NCBI RefSeq assembly: GCF_014397025.1
Contig: NZ_JACJUO010000001.1
Coordinates: 186,001-250,000 of the forward strand
Length of the DNA stretch: 64,000 nucleotides
Direction of reading: 5' to 3'
DNA from: Ochrobactrum sp. Marseille-Q0166
GTDB lineage: Bacteria; Pseudomonadota; Alphaproteobacteria; Rhizobiales; Rhizobiaceae
In this document: positions 17,418 to 26,279 of the stretch, one piece after another
Position numbering within the stretch: position 1 is the first letter of the stretch
Layout of the letters: each line of letters starts with the position of its first letter
Program-made: the position numbers and the translations under genes
Notes under the pieces: generated by a model
Told to the model about the DNA's origin: nothing
Seen by the model: the letters and a program-made list of their open reading frames with translations, nothing else
Database searches by the model: none

Positions 17418-19397
17418 TCAGGCCTCCTGAGCATTCAGTTGCCGAGTATAAGCGTCTTCGACGCGTTGTACTTCATCGGCCGAGACATAATAGTCTCTGT
17501 CATTGTTAAAGGAATGAGCAATTGCGACAGCAAGAACGCCAACAGATGCAGCAATTGCCAGCCACCAGATGTGCCACACCAACGCAAAGCCCAGAGGAAT
17601 GCAGAGCATACCAATGATGAAGCCTGTACCCGTATTCTTCGGCATGTGAATGCGGGCGAACTTTTCAGTACGACGAACATAGCCGTTCTGCTTCATATCC
17701 CACCAGCTGTCGTGATCACGAACATGTGGAACTTCTGCGAAGTTATAGAATGGTGGAGGCGAAGAAATCGACCATTCCAGCGTACGTCCCGAACCCCAGG
17801 AATCGCCATCAACGACGCGCAATTTCTCGCGATCACGAATGGAAATCATAATCTGGAGAACCTGGAAGATGATACCAAGCAGAATGATTGCAACACCAAT
17901 AGCTGCAACGATCAGATAGATGTGCCAAGCTGGATTTTCTGTGTGGTTGAGACGACGGGTCATGCCCATCAGGCCGAGCACGTAGAGCGGCATGAATGCG
18001 AGAATGAAACCAACGAGCCAGCACCAGAATGCCTTACGACCGAGACCTTCATGCAGCTTGAAGCCGAATGCTTTTGGCCACCAGTAAATGAGACCGGCAA
18101 AGCAGCCGAACAACACGCCGGAGATGATCACGTTATGGAAGTGTGCGATCAGGAATACCGAGTTGTGCAGTACGAAGTCCGCAGGCGGAACGGCAAGCAG
18201 AACACCCGTCATACCACCGACAACGAAGGTACACATGAAGCCAATGGTCCAGTACATGGGTGTCGTGAACTGGATGCGGCCCTTATACATGGTGAACAGC
18301 CAGTTGAAGACCTTGGCCCCCGTCGGGATCGAGATGATCATGGTTGCGACACCGAAGAAGGCGTTGACACTTGCACCGCCACCCATGGTGAAGAAGTGGT
18401 GCACCCAGACGAGGAAGGAGAGAATGGTGATCGCAACGGTTGCGTAAACCATCGACTTATAGCCGAAGAGACGCTTCCCGGTGAAAGTTGCAACAACTTC
18501 AGAGAACACACCAAAGCATGGGAGAACCAGAATATAGACTTCCGGGTGTCCCCAGATCCAGATGAGGTTCACATACATCATCGGATTGCCACCAGCATCA
18601 TTGGTGAAGAAGTGGAAATCCAGATAACGGTCAAGCGAGAGCAGAGCGAGCGTGACGGTCAGGATCGGGAACGCAGCCACGATCAGAACGTTCGAGCAAA
18701 GGGCCGTCCATGTGAAGACAGGAACTTCCATCATCGTCATGCCCGGTGCGCGCATCTTGATGATGGTGGTGATAAGGTTAACGCCCGACAAAAGCGTACC
18801 CATACCAGAAATCTGCAAAGCCCAGATATAGTAATCGACACCGACATCGGGGCTGAACTCAATACCTGAAAGCGGCGGATAAGCCAGCCAGCCAGTTTTT
18901 GCGAATTCACCGATACCGAGCGAAACGTTAATCAGAATTGCACCAGCAACAGTCAGCCAGAAGCTCAACGAATTGAGGTAAGGGAAAGCAACGTCGCGTG
19001 CGCCGATCTGAAGCGGTACAGCGAAGTTCATGAGGCCGACAATAAACGGCATCGCCACGAAGAAAATCATGATCACGCCGTGAGCCGTGAAAATCTGGTC
19101 GTAGTGATGTGGGGGCAGAAAGCCTTCATTGGCACCGGAGGCAATAGCCTGCTGAGCGCGCATCATTACAGCATCCGAAAAGCCGCGGAACAGCATCACG
19201 AAAGCCAAAATAATGTACATCACGCCGATGCGTTTATGATCGACAGACGTCAGCCAATCATTCCAGAGGGGACCCCACTTTTTATAGTAGGTAATGGCTG
19301 CGAGAATAGCGAGCGCCCCACCAGCCACCGCGGTCAGCGTGACCATGATGATAGGCTCGTGATAGGGTATCGCTTCGAGCGTCAGTTTTCCGAACAT
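17418..19397 (-). CDS. cyoB: Cytochrome o ubiquinol oxidase subunit I
   Basis: A 659-residue heme-copper oxidase core subunit, the usual CyoB length. It holds the low-spin heme, the high-spin heme and CuB. Visible signatures include the first heme ligand region ([18 protein letters not shown]), the CuB/Tyr region [22 protein letters not shown], the CuB His pair WVHHFFTMG, the K-channel segment [16 protein letters not shown], and the heme ligands [16 protein letters not shown]. It has about fifteen membrane helices. It couples quinol oxidation and O2 reduction to proton pumping in the inner membrane. Confidence 0.97.
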   Translation of the reverse strand: MFGKLTLEAIPYHEPIIMVTLTAVAGGALAILAAITYYKKWGPLWNDWLTSVDHKRIGVMYIILAFVMLFRGFSDAVMMRAQQAIASGANEGFLPPHHYDQIFTAHGVIMIFFVAMPFIVGLMNFAVPLQIGARDVAFPYLNSLSFWLTVAGAILINVSLGIGEFAKTGWLAYPPLSGIEFSPDVGVDYYIWALQISGMGTLLSGVNLITTIIKMRAPGMTMMEVPVFTWTALCSNVLIVAAFPILTVTLALLSLDRYLDFHFFTNDAGGNPMMYVNLIWIWGHPEVYILVLPCFGVFSEVVATFTGKRLFGYKSMVYATVAITILSFLVWVHHFFTMGGGASVNAFFGVATMIISIPTGAKVFNWLFTMYKGRIQFTTPMYWTIGFMCTFVVGGMTGVLLAVPPADFVLHNSVFLIAHFHNVIISGVLFGCFAGLIYWWPKAFGFKLHEGLGRKAFWCWLVGFILAFMPLYVLGLMGMTRRLNHTENPAWHIYLIVAAIGVAIILLGIIFQVLQIMISIRDREKLRVVDGDSWGSGRTLEWSISSPPPFYNFAEVPHVRDHDSWWDMKQNGYVRRTEKFARIHMPKNTGTGFIIGMLCIPLGFALVWHIWWLAIAASVGVLAVAIAHSFNNDRDYYVSADEVQRVEDAYTRQLNAQEA

Positions 19398-19478
19398 TTC
19401 TATTCTTACTTCGATTGGAGTGCGATCAGCAATTCAAGCCCCGGGAACTACGTCCGGGACCGGAATTGCATCGGCATA

Positions 19479-20480
19479 TCAGTTTTCAAGCTGCGACATG
19501 CGCTGTGGCTGAGTGAGGCAAAGAATGTCATTTGCCCACTGGCTGAAATCAACCGGTGAAGACTTGCGCAGGTCTGCACGCGCCTCACGCACCATCTGTT
19601 CCTGATGCATCATATCATCGATACAGACTGATTTTCCGTCCCAGCAGCGATTTACGATGTTGTGGAACAACGCTTTGTCATTATAGGCGAAATACTGAAC
19701 AGGGGCCTTTTCACTTGGCTGAACCAGCGAAGCATAGCGTTCACGCGACAGCTCCTGACCGGAAGCCTTTGCGTCAGCAATCCACTTGTCAAAATCAGCC
19801 TGATTAAGCGAATGCGCCTTGAAGCGCATCTGAGCGAAACCCTGACCACTATAATTGGCGGAAATACCGTCAAAAACGCCTTCCTGATTGGCAACAAGAT
19901 GAAGCTTGGTCTGCATGCTAGGCATAGAATAGACCTGACTTCCAAGCGCCGGAATGAAGAAGGAATTCATAATGCTACTGGAGGTCAACTTGAAGTTGAC
20001 AGGAACATTAACCGGCATCGCCATTTCATTGACCGATGCCACACCAAGATCCGGATAAATGAACAACCACTTCCAGTCGAGAGCAACAACCTCGACTGTG
20101 ATCGGCTTCGCATCGGAAACAAGCGGACGATAAGGATCAAGCTTGTGCGTTGATATCCACGTCACTGTGCCGAGAACGACAATAATGACGACAGGAATCA
20201 GCCAGACCGCAGCTTCAATCTTGTTTGAATGATGCCAGTCAGGCAAATATTCTGCCTTTTCATTGGTGGCACGATACTTCCATGCGAAGTAAAGCGTCAT
20301 GCCAATGACCGGGAGCACGACCAGCAACATAAGACCGGTCGCAAATAAAATTAGATCGCGCTCTGCCACACCGACCTCTCCTTTCGGAGAGAGCAGGACC
20401 TGGTTCTCGCAGCCGGCGAGAAACGCCGTGAGGGCCAAGACGGCGAACGAAACAATCGTCCGGGGGGTGCCGTTTTTCAT
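19479..20480 (-). CDS. cyoA: Cytochrome o ubiquinol oxidase subunit II, lipoprotein
   Basis: A 333-residue membrane-anchored subunit. The N terminus is a lipoprotein signal with lipobox LAGC (Cys24), followed by two membrane helices (LILFATGLMLLVVLPVIGMTLYF; AAVWLIPVVIIVVLGTVTWI) and a periplasmic cupredoxin domain. That domain lacks the CuA cysteines, as expected for quinol rather than cytochrome c oxidases (segments VVALDWKWLFIYPD and FFIPALGSQVYSMPSMQTKL are typical). I chose the ATG at 20480, which has GGAAAG a few bases upstream; earlier in-frame starts at 20501 and 20492 are possible. First gene of cyoABCD, 81 bases before cyoB. Confidence 0.95.
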   Translation of the reverse strand: MKNGTPRTIVSFAVLALTAFLAGCENQVLLSPKGEVGVAERDLILFATGLMLLVVLPVIGMTLYFAWKYRATNEKAEYLPDWHHSNKIEAAVWLIPVVIIVVLGTVTWISTHKLDPYRPLVSDAKPITVEVVALDWKWLFIYPDLGVASVNEMAMPVNVPVNFKLTSSSIMNSFFIPALGSQVYSMPSMQTKLHLVANQEGVFDGISANYSGQGFAQMRFKAHSLNQADFDKWIADAKASGQELSRERYASLVQPSEKAPVQYFAYNDKALFHNIVNRCWDGKSVCIDDMMHQEQMVREARADLRKSSPVDFSQWANDILCLTQPQRMSQLEN

Positions 20481-21001
20481 TTGTCTTTCCATCCTGCGCA
20501 CGAAACGTTAATTCCAGCGCATGCGTCATTTTCTAGATTTCGGTAAATTCTGAAAATTTCAAAAGTACCGATATAACGAATAATCCCGTTTGTCACGCGC
20601 CAGACCAAAAATGTATTGGATCGAAATGTCGCGGCTACATGGGATTGATGAGTCATAATGGACCCATTCAGAATCATATTGGGCAAGCCAATGGCGATTG
20701 ACGGTGCTCTACAAGTTCAATTAAAAATTTTCAAGACGATATTCAGCGATAAACTGGCTGTGATTAAACCGAAACGTAAAACTTCAAAGAAGAATACATC
20801 CAGATTAACAAATGCGAATAATGATTTATATATATATATTAAGAGTTAATCATGCCAATATCACAGACATACACCAATGCACATAATTAGATGATGAAAA
20901 TAATTGTATGAAATGTACCCCAAATTGGACTCAGAACGATTCCAGTCCGCATTCAGATGCTGTAGTTTCAACTTAAAGGAATTAAAACACATGAGATATG
21001 C
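20481..21001. other. Intergenic region between cyoA and the molybdopterin-binding gene
   Basis: About 520 bases of AT-rich DNA upstream of two divergent genes. It should contain the cyo promoter on minus and the promoter of the 21002 gene on plus. There is a short TA run (TATATATATAT) near 20829. I see no gene with a good start and codon pattern, and no clear FNR-type TTGAT-N4-ATCAA site. Confidence 0.4.
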
Positions 21002-21967
21002 ATGATTTTTGGTAACTGGCCAATTGAGGAAGCTGAGGGTACAGTACTTGGCTATGCAATTGCCGCTGGCACTCACAGCTTTCGTAAAGGCACGCTGCTC
21101 ACATCGGATCACTTGGCAATTTTGGGACAAGAGGGCGTCACCCATCTTTTTGCTGCGCGTCTCGAAAAAGGCGACATCAGCGAAAACGATGCAGCACTCA
21201 GCGTAGGAAAATCACTCATCTCAGAAAATCTTGACGATGGTCCGCCTGTTGCAGGGCGCGTCAATCTTTTCGCCCGTCATGATGGTTTATTTCAAGCCAA
21301 TGCCGCAGATATTGATGCAATCAACCTGCTTGATCCGCGCATTTCAATTGCCACATTGCGCAATGGCTGCCGCGTTGAGCGCGGTCAGATGGTGGCAACG
21401 GTCAAGATCATACCTTTTGCGGTTCCGGAAAACTTGATCAAAAGGCTGCACGCCACGCAAAGCAAAGCGAAAGCGCTTGATGTCAGAGCGTTCAAAGCTA
21501 TGCGGATTGGCCTCATACAATCGCGGCTACCGTCGATACGCGAAACGGTGTTCGAAAAAACCAAAGAGCTGATTTCCAATCGAGTTAATAGAAATCACGG
21601 TACAGTTGTTATTGAGCACCGCATTATACATGAACAGGCGGCACTGTCGCACTCGATCAGTGAAATTGCGGGGCATTGTGATCTGATCATCATATTTAGC
21701 GCCTCTTCAATTGCCGATGAAGCTGACATTGTTCCTCGCGCAATCCTCGATTGCGGTGGTGAAATCTTGCGCATAGGTGTTCCGATTGATCCGGGAAATC
21801 TTCTCGTTCTAGCCAGCCTTAACGGCAAATCTATTGTTGTCGCGCCGGGCTCAGCACGAAGCGCACGCGGCAATAGCCTCGACTGGATACTTGATCGCCT
21901 CATGGCGGGCTTGGAACTGAGCGCGGACGATCTGGGGAGAATGGGCGTTGGCGGGCTTCTACTATAG
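21002..21967 (+). CDS. MoeA-like molybdopterin-binding domain protein
   Basis: A 321-residue cytosolic protein resembling the N-terminal part of the rhizobial molybdopterin-binding/MobA-like (NTP transferase) fusion proteins. Residues 10-150 look like the MoeA entry region (EEAEGTVLGYAIAAGTHSFRKGTLLT). Residues about 165-310 form the MoaB/MogA-like MPT-binding domain (MRIGLIQSRLPSIRETVFEKT; DLIIIFSASSIADEADIVPRAI; GVPIDPGNLLVLASLNGKSIVVAPGSARS). It ends at GVGGLLL, about where the linker to a nucleotidyltransferase domain would begin in the longer fusions. It may act in molybdenum cofactor handling, perhaps for CO-dehydrogenase-type enzymes; partner genes are not in this window. The ribosome-binding site is weak and distant. 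Confidence 0.75.
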   Translation: MIFGNWPIEEAEGTVLGYAIAAGTHSFRKGTLLTSDHLAILGQEGVTHLFAARLEKGDISENDAALSVGKSLISENLDDGPPVAGRVNLFARHDGLFQANAADIDAINLLDPRISIATLRNGCRVERGQMVATVKIIPFAVPENLIKRLHATQSKAKALDVRAFKAMRIGLIQSRLPSIRETVFEKTKELISNRVNRNHGTVVIEHRIIHEQAALSHSISEIAGHCDLIIIFSASSIADEADIVPRAILDCGGEILRIGVPIDPGNLLVLASLNGKSIVVAPGSARSARGNSLDWILDRLMAGLELSADDLGRMGVGGLLL

Positions 21968-21974
21968 AACCAGC

Positions 21975-22283
21975 TTAGCAATTATAATCGAAGACGAGAA
22001 TGCCATTGATCCCACCCTCTGCGAGTTCGACCAGCTTACCGCCAGCGACCACATGATCGGGATGTGGAAGATAAAGATCGCGTGCAGCTTCATCGATGAA
22101 GTCAACAACAAAGCCGTGACGAAAACCTTTTTCCAGGGCTTCTGGGCTAATATTGCTTCCGAGAGTTATGGCAATAATACCGTCAATTTTTTCACGCAAT
22201 GCAGCAACCTGACTGAGCACTGCATCAATTGCAGCAGCCGAAACATCTGACCTGAATTTCACAAGAACGATATGGCGCAGCAT
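21975..22283 (-). CDS. Dabb-family (stress-responsive alpha/beta barrel) protein
   Basis: A 102-residue single-domain protein opening with MLRHIVLVKFRSDVS, the standard start of the Dabb ferredoxin-like fold, and carrying the conserved FRHGFVVDFIDEAARDLYLPHPDHV segment (the HP-H region lies in the dimer pocket). Such proteins form dimeric barrels; functions range from stress response to small cyclase-like activity, so no precise reaction can be given. It is convergent with the molybdopterin gene, only seven bases separating the stops. Confidence 0.85.
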   Translation of the reverse strand: MLRHIVLVKFRSDVSAAAIDAVLSQVAALREKIDGIIAITLGSNISPEALEKGFRHGFVVDFIDEAARDLYLPHPDHVVAGGKLVELAEGGINGILVFDYNC

Positions 22284-22400
22284 TTAATGTCTCCCCGCAG
22301 CATACCGCCAAACATTAAGGCTTATAAGATGAGCAGAAAAGATATTTTTTAACAACCAAAGCAAATGATCAAAGGCTGAAACAGCAATTAGTTTTAAAAC

Positions 22401-22429
22401 GGAAAAGGCCGGGCTAAACCCGACCTTCC
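22401..22429 (-). terminator. Rho-independent terminator after the 66-residue gene
   Basis: On the minus strand AAGGTCGGG-TTTAG-CCCGGCCTT, with one mismatch in the stem, is followed by TTCCGTTTT. It lies about 125 bases after the stop of the gene at 22555-22755. Confidence 0.65.
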
Positions 22430-22554
22430 GCTTTCATTCTGATTTTGCGCCAGTACATCCGTGGACACATTATCGAACGAATTCCCGATACATGAGCAGA
22501 TTTAGCATCCGTCCATTTCAGGTTTATGACATTGCCGGTCAATCTGCCGAGAGA

Positions 22555-22755
22555 TCAAGCAGCCAATGGCGTTTCAATCGATGGCGGATAATTATAATTC
22601 CAGACTTCTATTAAGCACTGCCGCATCAGATCAAGGTCAACCGGACCGATCCTGCTCAATACCTGATCAAGTTCATCGGGTTCGACTCCTCGATTGAGAA
22701 GCTCAACAATTGCCTCGATCAGAACTCTTTTGTCGTCAAATCTATAGCGCTGCAT
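22555..22755 (-). CDS. Small conserved-looking protein (66 aa), unknown
   Basis: I do not recognise this family. The 66-residue product (MQRYRFDDKRVLIEAIVELLNRGVE...) is soluble and probably mostly helical, acidic in the middle (PDELDQVLSRIGPVDLDLM). A purine-rich AGCAGGATT lies just before the ATG. Codon use resembles neighbouring genes, and the reading frame has a start, a ribosome-binding site and a downstream terminator, so it is likely real. There is no evidence for a specific function. Confidence 0.6.
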   Translation of the reverse strand: MQRYRFDDKRVLIEAIVELLNRGVEPDELDQVLSRIGPVDLDLMRQCLIEVWNYNYPPSIETPLAA

Positions 22756-23119
22756 AATCCTGCTCCGCTAATTGCCCCGTTTTGATACAAACAGCCTAAA
22801 CCAGCATGGTTAACCGAACCTTACGACTCTGCAACTAACCGGAATAAATCTACATGCCCTGAATTCAGCAATAACGATGACAGGGAAAACTCAGCTCACT
22901 CAAATAGGCTTTTAAATATAAAAATTATTGAATGAAAATAATAAAAAAAATATCAATACTACCATAATAATTTTTAAATGAGATTTATTTAATCTTATGA
23001 TTTATCATCAATAATAAAACGCCGGGATAAATCCCGGCACTTTATTATTTATAGCGTTACAAGTAACATCAGAAAATAAATTCTCATTACTTGCCATTTA
23101 TCAATTTTCAAATTGAAAA
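22756..23119. other. Intergenic AT-rich region
   Basis: About 360 bases; the centre (22900-23015) is extremely AT-rich. Apart from the livK terminator at 23012-23038 I see no gene or clear element. Confidence 0.5.
23012..23038 (-). terminator. Rho-independent terminator of the LivK-type gene
   Basis: Perfect stem GCCGGGAT-TT-ATCCCGGC (23021-23038) followed on the minus strand by GTTTTATTATT. It lies about 80 bases after the stop codon at 23120. Confidence 0.82.
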
Positions 23120-24226
23120 TCAGTCGAGACCAACAATCTTCCCGTCTTCCCATTTAAAGACGTCAAAGCTCGGCGAAGAAAGATCGCCCGTCTCACCATA
23201 AGTCAGCTTGCCAATGACCGTTTCGATCGGCTGGCCATCGCGAAGAACCTTTGCAACGGCTGCTGTATCTTCCGTCGTCCCAGCGCGCTCAATACCATCA
23301 GCAAGAACCTGAACGGCGGCATAGGCGTTCATGGTAAATGCTTCAACTGGAATGTTCTTTGCGGTCAGCGCATCGACTGCTTCCTTCGAAGCTGGGTTCT
23401 TCGTCGCGTCAACAGCATTGGTGAAGAGCGTGCCTTCGGCATTCTTCTGACCAATGGCCCAGAACTCAGTGTTGGAAAGACCTTCACCGCCGAGGATCAG
23501 CGCATTGAGGCCTGCATCATGAAGCTGACGAGCCAGAAGGCCGCCTTCACCATGATAACCGCCGAAATAGACAACTTCCGTTCCGGCAGCTTTCAGCTTG
23601 GATACGAGCGCACTGAAATCCTTGTCGCCGGGTGTTACAGAATCATACTGTACTTCCGTAACGCCGTCCTTGTTGATTGCAGCCTTGAAAGCGTCTGCCA
23701 GACCCTTGCCGTAGGCGCCTTTGTCATGGACGATAGCGACTTTCTTATCCTTCATGTTCTTCAGGAAGTAGTCAGCCATCACATCGGCCTGCTGGTCATC
23801 GCGACCGCAAGTACGGAACACGGTTTCGAGGCCACGAGCCGTCAAATCAGGACCAGTTGCCGTCGGAGTAATCATCAGAACGCCGTTTTCAGCGAAAACA
23901 TCGGAAACAGGAATTGCAACGCCGGTCGTGACCGGGCCAATGACAAATTTGACGCCTTCACCAACCAGCTGGTTAGCAGCCGAAACACCCTGCTTTGGTT
24001 CACCCGCATCGTCAGCAAGCTTCAGAACGATTTTTTCGCCCTTAATGCCACCATTGGCGTTGATAACTTCAACTGCAGTTTCCGCACCCTTTTTGACCTG
24101 ATCGCCGTAAGCTGCGACAGGACCGGTCAACGGTGCGACAAGGCCGACAGTGATGTCCGCATAGGCGGCGCCCGCAAAACCGAGAGTAGCAGCAAAAGCT
24201 ACACTAGAAAGAAGCTTGAGGTTCAT
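23120..24226 (-). CDS. Branched-chain amino acid ABC transporter substrate-binding protein
   Basis: A 368-residue periplasmic binding protein of the LivK/LivJ family. A signal peptide ([23 protein letters not shown], cut after residue 23) is followed by [26 protein letters not shown], the standard opening that contacts the amino-acid ligand. Two alpha/beta lobes are visible ([40 protein letters not shown]). It captures leucine, isoleucine, valine or a related amino acid for LivHMGF permeases, none of which is encoded here. The ATG at 24226 follows AAAGGAGAAAAAC, an ideal ribosome-binding site; an in-frame start at 24301 is not needed. It lies beside the leucine-degradation operon, but a terminator and separate leader suggest an independent transcript. 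Confidence 0.94.
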   Translation of the reverse strand: MNLKLLSSVAFAATLGFAGAAYADITVGLVAPLTGPVAAYGDQVKKGAETAVEVINANGGIKGEKIVLKLADDAGEPKQGVSAANQLVGEGVKFVIGPVTTGVAIPVSDVFAENGVLMITPTATGPDLTARGLETVFRTCGRDDQQADVMADYFLKNMKDKKVAIVHDKGAYGKGLADAFKAAINKDGVTEVQYDSVTPGDKDFSALVSKLKAAGTEVVYFGGYHGEGGLLARQLHDAGLNALILGGEGLSNTEFWAIGQKNAEGTLFTNAVDATKNPASKEAVDALTAKNIPVEAFTMNAYAAVQVLADGIERAGTTEDTAAVAKVLRDGQPIETVIGKLTYGETGDLSSPSFDVFKWEDGKIVGLD

Positions 24227-24554
24227 TGTTTTTCTCCTTTGTGAGGCCTCGTGTTTTCCCGATGACCCCAGACAGCCCATCCCGGTCGAATCGCAGCGCA
24301 TATACCGCCGCTTCGCCGGGCCCTCCCTTTTATTTCAATCATACGATCTTAAAGGGTAACCCAAAAGCACGCCGCACCGTCCCTTTTTATCAGTGTCAGA
24401 GTCATAATATTATTCGAAATTGCAATGTCACTTTCGGATTTATGCTCCGGGACGGCAGCGAGCTTTCATGATATAATAAGAATGCATTTCCAGCTTCCGA
24501 TTGCAAGGGGCCAAGTACCCGCAACTACAACGAAATCTGCCTCCCATAAAATGC
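24227..24554. other. Leader/promoter region between livK-type gene and liuC
   Basis: About 330 bases upstream of the minus-strand binding-protein gene and downstream of liuC. It must hold the binding-protein promoter. No gene is supported and no clear hairpin terminator for the liu operon was found in it. Confidence 0.4.
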
Positions 24555-25349
24555 CTATCCTCCTCTCTTCCATGAAGGTGATTGCTTGGCATGAAAGGCT
24601 GCAATTCCCTCCGCAGCCTCAGGTGTTTCCCATGTATCGGCGAGACGGGTGAGCGTCATTTCAATCACAGCCTCGTCAATCGGCGTCGTCAGCGCATGAA
24701 CAAGCCGCTTGGATGCGGCAACGGCGGCTGGCGCTGTTGAAAAATATGGCTCAATTTCCGCCGCAACTGCCGCATCGAGCTGATCTGCTTCCACAACCTG
24801 ATGAAGCAAACCGATATGCTTTGCCTCATCTGCACCAAACAGTCGTGCTGACGTGAACATTCTCAGAGCATGGGTCTGACCGATCCGCGCCACCACATAG
24901 GGGCTGATCGTTGCCGGGATCAGGCCGAGCTTGGTTTCTGTCAGGCCGAACCGCACATCAGAAACACCAATTGCTGCATCGCAAACGCTAATCAGCCCGA
25001 CACCACCGCCAAAAGCCTGTCCATTGATCCGCCCAATCAGAGGCTTCGGCAAATCGCGCAAGGCTTTCAGCATCAATGCCAATTTGCGCGCGGCTTCTAT
25101 GCGTTGCGAGCGGTTCGCCTGAACCTGCCCCTGCATCCAGCCAAGATCACCACCTGCGCAAAAGCTTTTGCCGCTCCCTGTGAGAACAACGATACGAACA
25201 GCTTCGTCATTTGCCAGTTGCAGCGTTGCGCTGACAAGCTCATCGATCATGAGGCCGGAAAGCGCATTGTGGTGTTCAGGCCTGTAGAGCGTCAGCGTTG
25301 CTACACCGCGCTCATCGATAGAAACGATGATCGTTTCGAAGCCGGTCAT
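24555..25349 (-). CDS. liuC: Methylglutaconyl-CoA hydratase (enoyl-CoA hydratase family)
   Basis: A 264-residue crotonase-superfamily enzyme. The oxyanion-hole segments are visible: residues SGKSFCAGGDLGWMQ and INGQAFGGGVGLISVCD, with DVRFGLTETKLGLIP following. In a liu operon it hydrates 3-methylglutaconyl-CoA to HMG-CoA, the step between methylcrotonyl-CoA carboxylase and HMG-CoA lyase. Assignment to this substrate rests on the gene order rather than on sequence alone. Its start overlaps the HMG-CoA lyase stop by four bases (ATGA). Last gene of the operon. Confidence 0.9.
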   Translation of the reverse strand: MTGFETIIVSIDERGVATLTLYRPEHHNALSGLMIDELVSATLQLANDEAVRIVVLTGSGKSFCAGGDLGWMQGQVQANRSQRIEAARKLALMLKALRDLPKPLIGRINGQAFGGGVGLISVCDAAIGVSDVRFGLTETKLGLIPATISPYVVARIGQTHALRMFTSARLFGADEAKHIGLLHQVVEADQLDAAVAAEIEPYFSTAPAAVAASKRLVHALTTPIDEAVIEMTLTRLADTWETPEAAEGIAAFHAKQSPSWKRGG

Positions 25350-26209
25350 GCAGCCTTATCCTGCGTCAATGCCTGCGCGAATGAAGCTGCTGATTGCAGC
25401 TTTTGAATATCAAGGCCGGTTTCAAAGCCAAGGCGATGCAGCATGTCTGCGACTGCCACCGTATCGACATTGCCTTTGGCTCCGGGTGCATAAGGACAGC
25501 CACCCAGACCACCCACCGATGCATCGAACACCCGAAGACCCTTTTCCAGACTGACTTGAAGATTATCAAGCGCCCGCCCGTTGGTGTCGTGATAGTGACC
25601 GGCGAGACTATGCCCTGGCGCAATATTAAGCACAGCATCGAGCATAGCGCTCACTGTTTCAGGCGTGCCCCGCCCGATCGTGTCGCCAAGACTCACCTCG
25701 TGACAGCCCAGCGAAAAGAGTTGCTCGGTGACATCGGCCACCGCCTGCGGCGCAGTTGGCCCATCATAGGGGCATTCGACAACGCAGCTGACATAGCCGC
25801 GGATGGCAAGCCCGTCATTGATGGCTGCGCCAATCACCGGTGCTAACCGCTCAATACTCTCTGCAATCGGGCAATTGATATTGGCCTGCGAAAACCCCTC
25901 CGAGGCTGAAACAAAGACGGCAATCTCATCGACACTGGCGCTAGCGGCAAGCGCATAGCCCTTCATATTCGGCACGAGAACCGAATAGCGGACGCTGCTC
26001 GCGCGGTGGATACCGCGCATCACGTCTTGCGCATCAGCTAATTGCGGCACCCATCTGGGGCTGACAAAACTGGTTGCTTCGATACGGGAATAGCCACAAG
26101 CGGACAGGCAGTCGATCAGGGCAATCTTGTCGGCTGTCGGTACAAAACGCTTCTCATTTTGCAGGCCGTCACGCGCTGCCATTTCGACGATTTCCACATG
26201 TTCAGCCAT
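25346..26209 (-). CDS. liuE: Hydroxymethylglutaryl-CoA lyase
   Basis: A 287-residue TIM-barrel enzyme of the HMGL family splitting HMG-CoA into acetyl-CoA and acetoacetate. It opens with VEIVEMAARDGLQNEKRFVPT, which holds the catalytic Arg-Asp pair, and has the metal ligands in LAGHYHDTNGRALDN and the G-rich signature loop SVGGLGGCPYAPGAKGN with the catalytic cysteine. The length fits bacterial HMG-CoA lyases (about 285-300). It is the last reaction of leucine breakdown; the released acetoacetate can be activated by the acetoacetyl-CoA synthetase encoded at 31182-33158. Confidence 0.95.
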   Translation of the reverse strand: MAEHVEIVEMAARDGLQNEKRFVPTADKIALIDCLSACGYSRIEATSFVSPRWVPQLADAQDVMRGIHRASSVRYSVLVPNMKGYALAASASVDEIAVFVSASEGFSQANINCPIAESIERLAPVIGAAINDGLAIRGYVSCVVECPYDGPTAPQAVADVTEQLFSLGCHEVSLGDTIGRGTPETVSAMLDAVLNIAPGHSLAGHYHDTNGRALDNLQVSLEKGLRVFDASVGGLGGCPYAPGAKGNVDTVAVADMLHRLGFETGLDIQKLQSAASFAQALTQDKAA

Positions 26210-26229
26210 GTTCTACCCCTTTATTATTT

Positions 26230-26279
26230 GCGCATGATCCTATCCGATAACAGGCATCCACTTTTCGGGATCATGCTCT
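26230..26279. repeat. Palindromic intergenic repeat overlapping the liuD 3' end
   Basis: Inverted repeat GCATGATCC (26232-26240) / GGATCATGC (26268-26276). On the minus strand it reads GAGCATGATCCCGAAAAGTGG, the typical end of a Rhizobiales dispersed palindrome. It covers the liuD stop codon and its last 12 codons. Confidence 0.7.

Noticed and set aside
17241..18869. Long open frame on the plus strand (542 codons) opposite cyoB
   Set aside because: Antisense to a clear heme-copper oxidase subunit I; the product is charged and without domains.
20658..20849. Possible 63-codon gene upstream of the molybdopterin-binding gene
   Set aside because: No ribosome-binding site, Lys/Asn-rich end in a TA run and no recognisable family; more likely promoter DNA.
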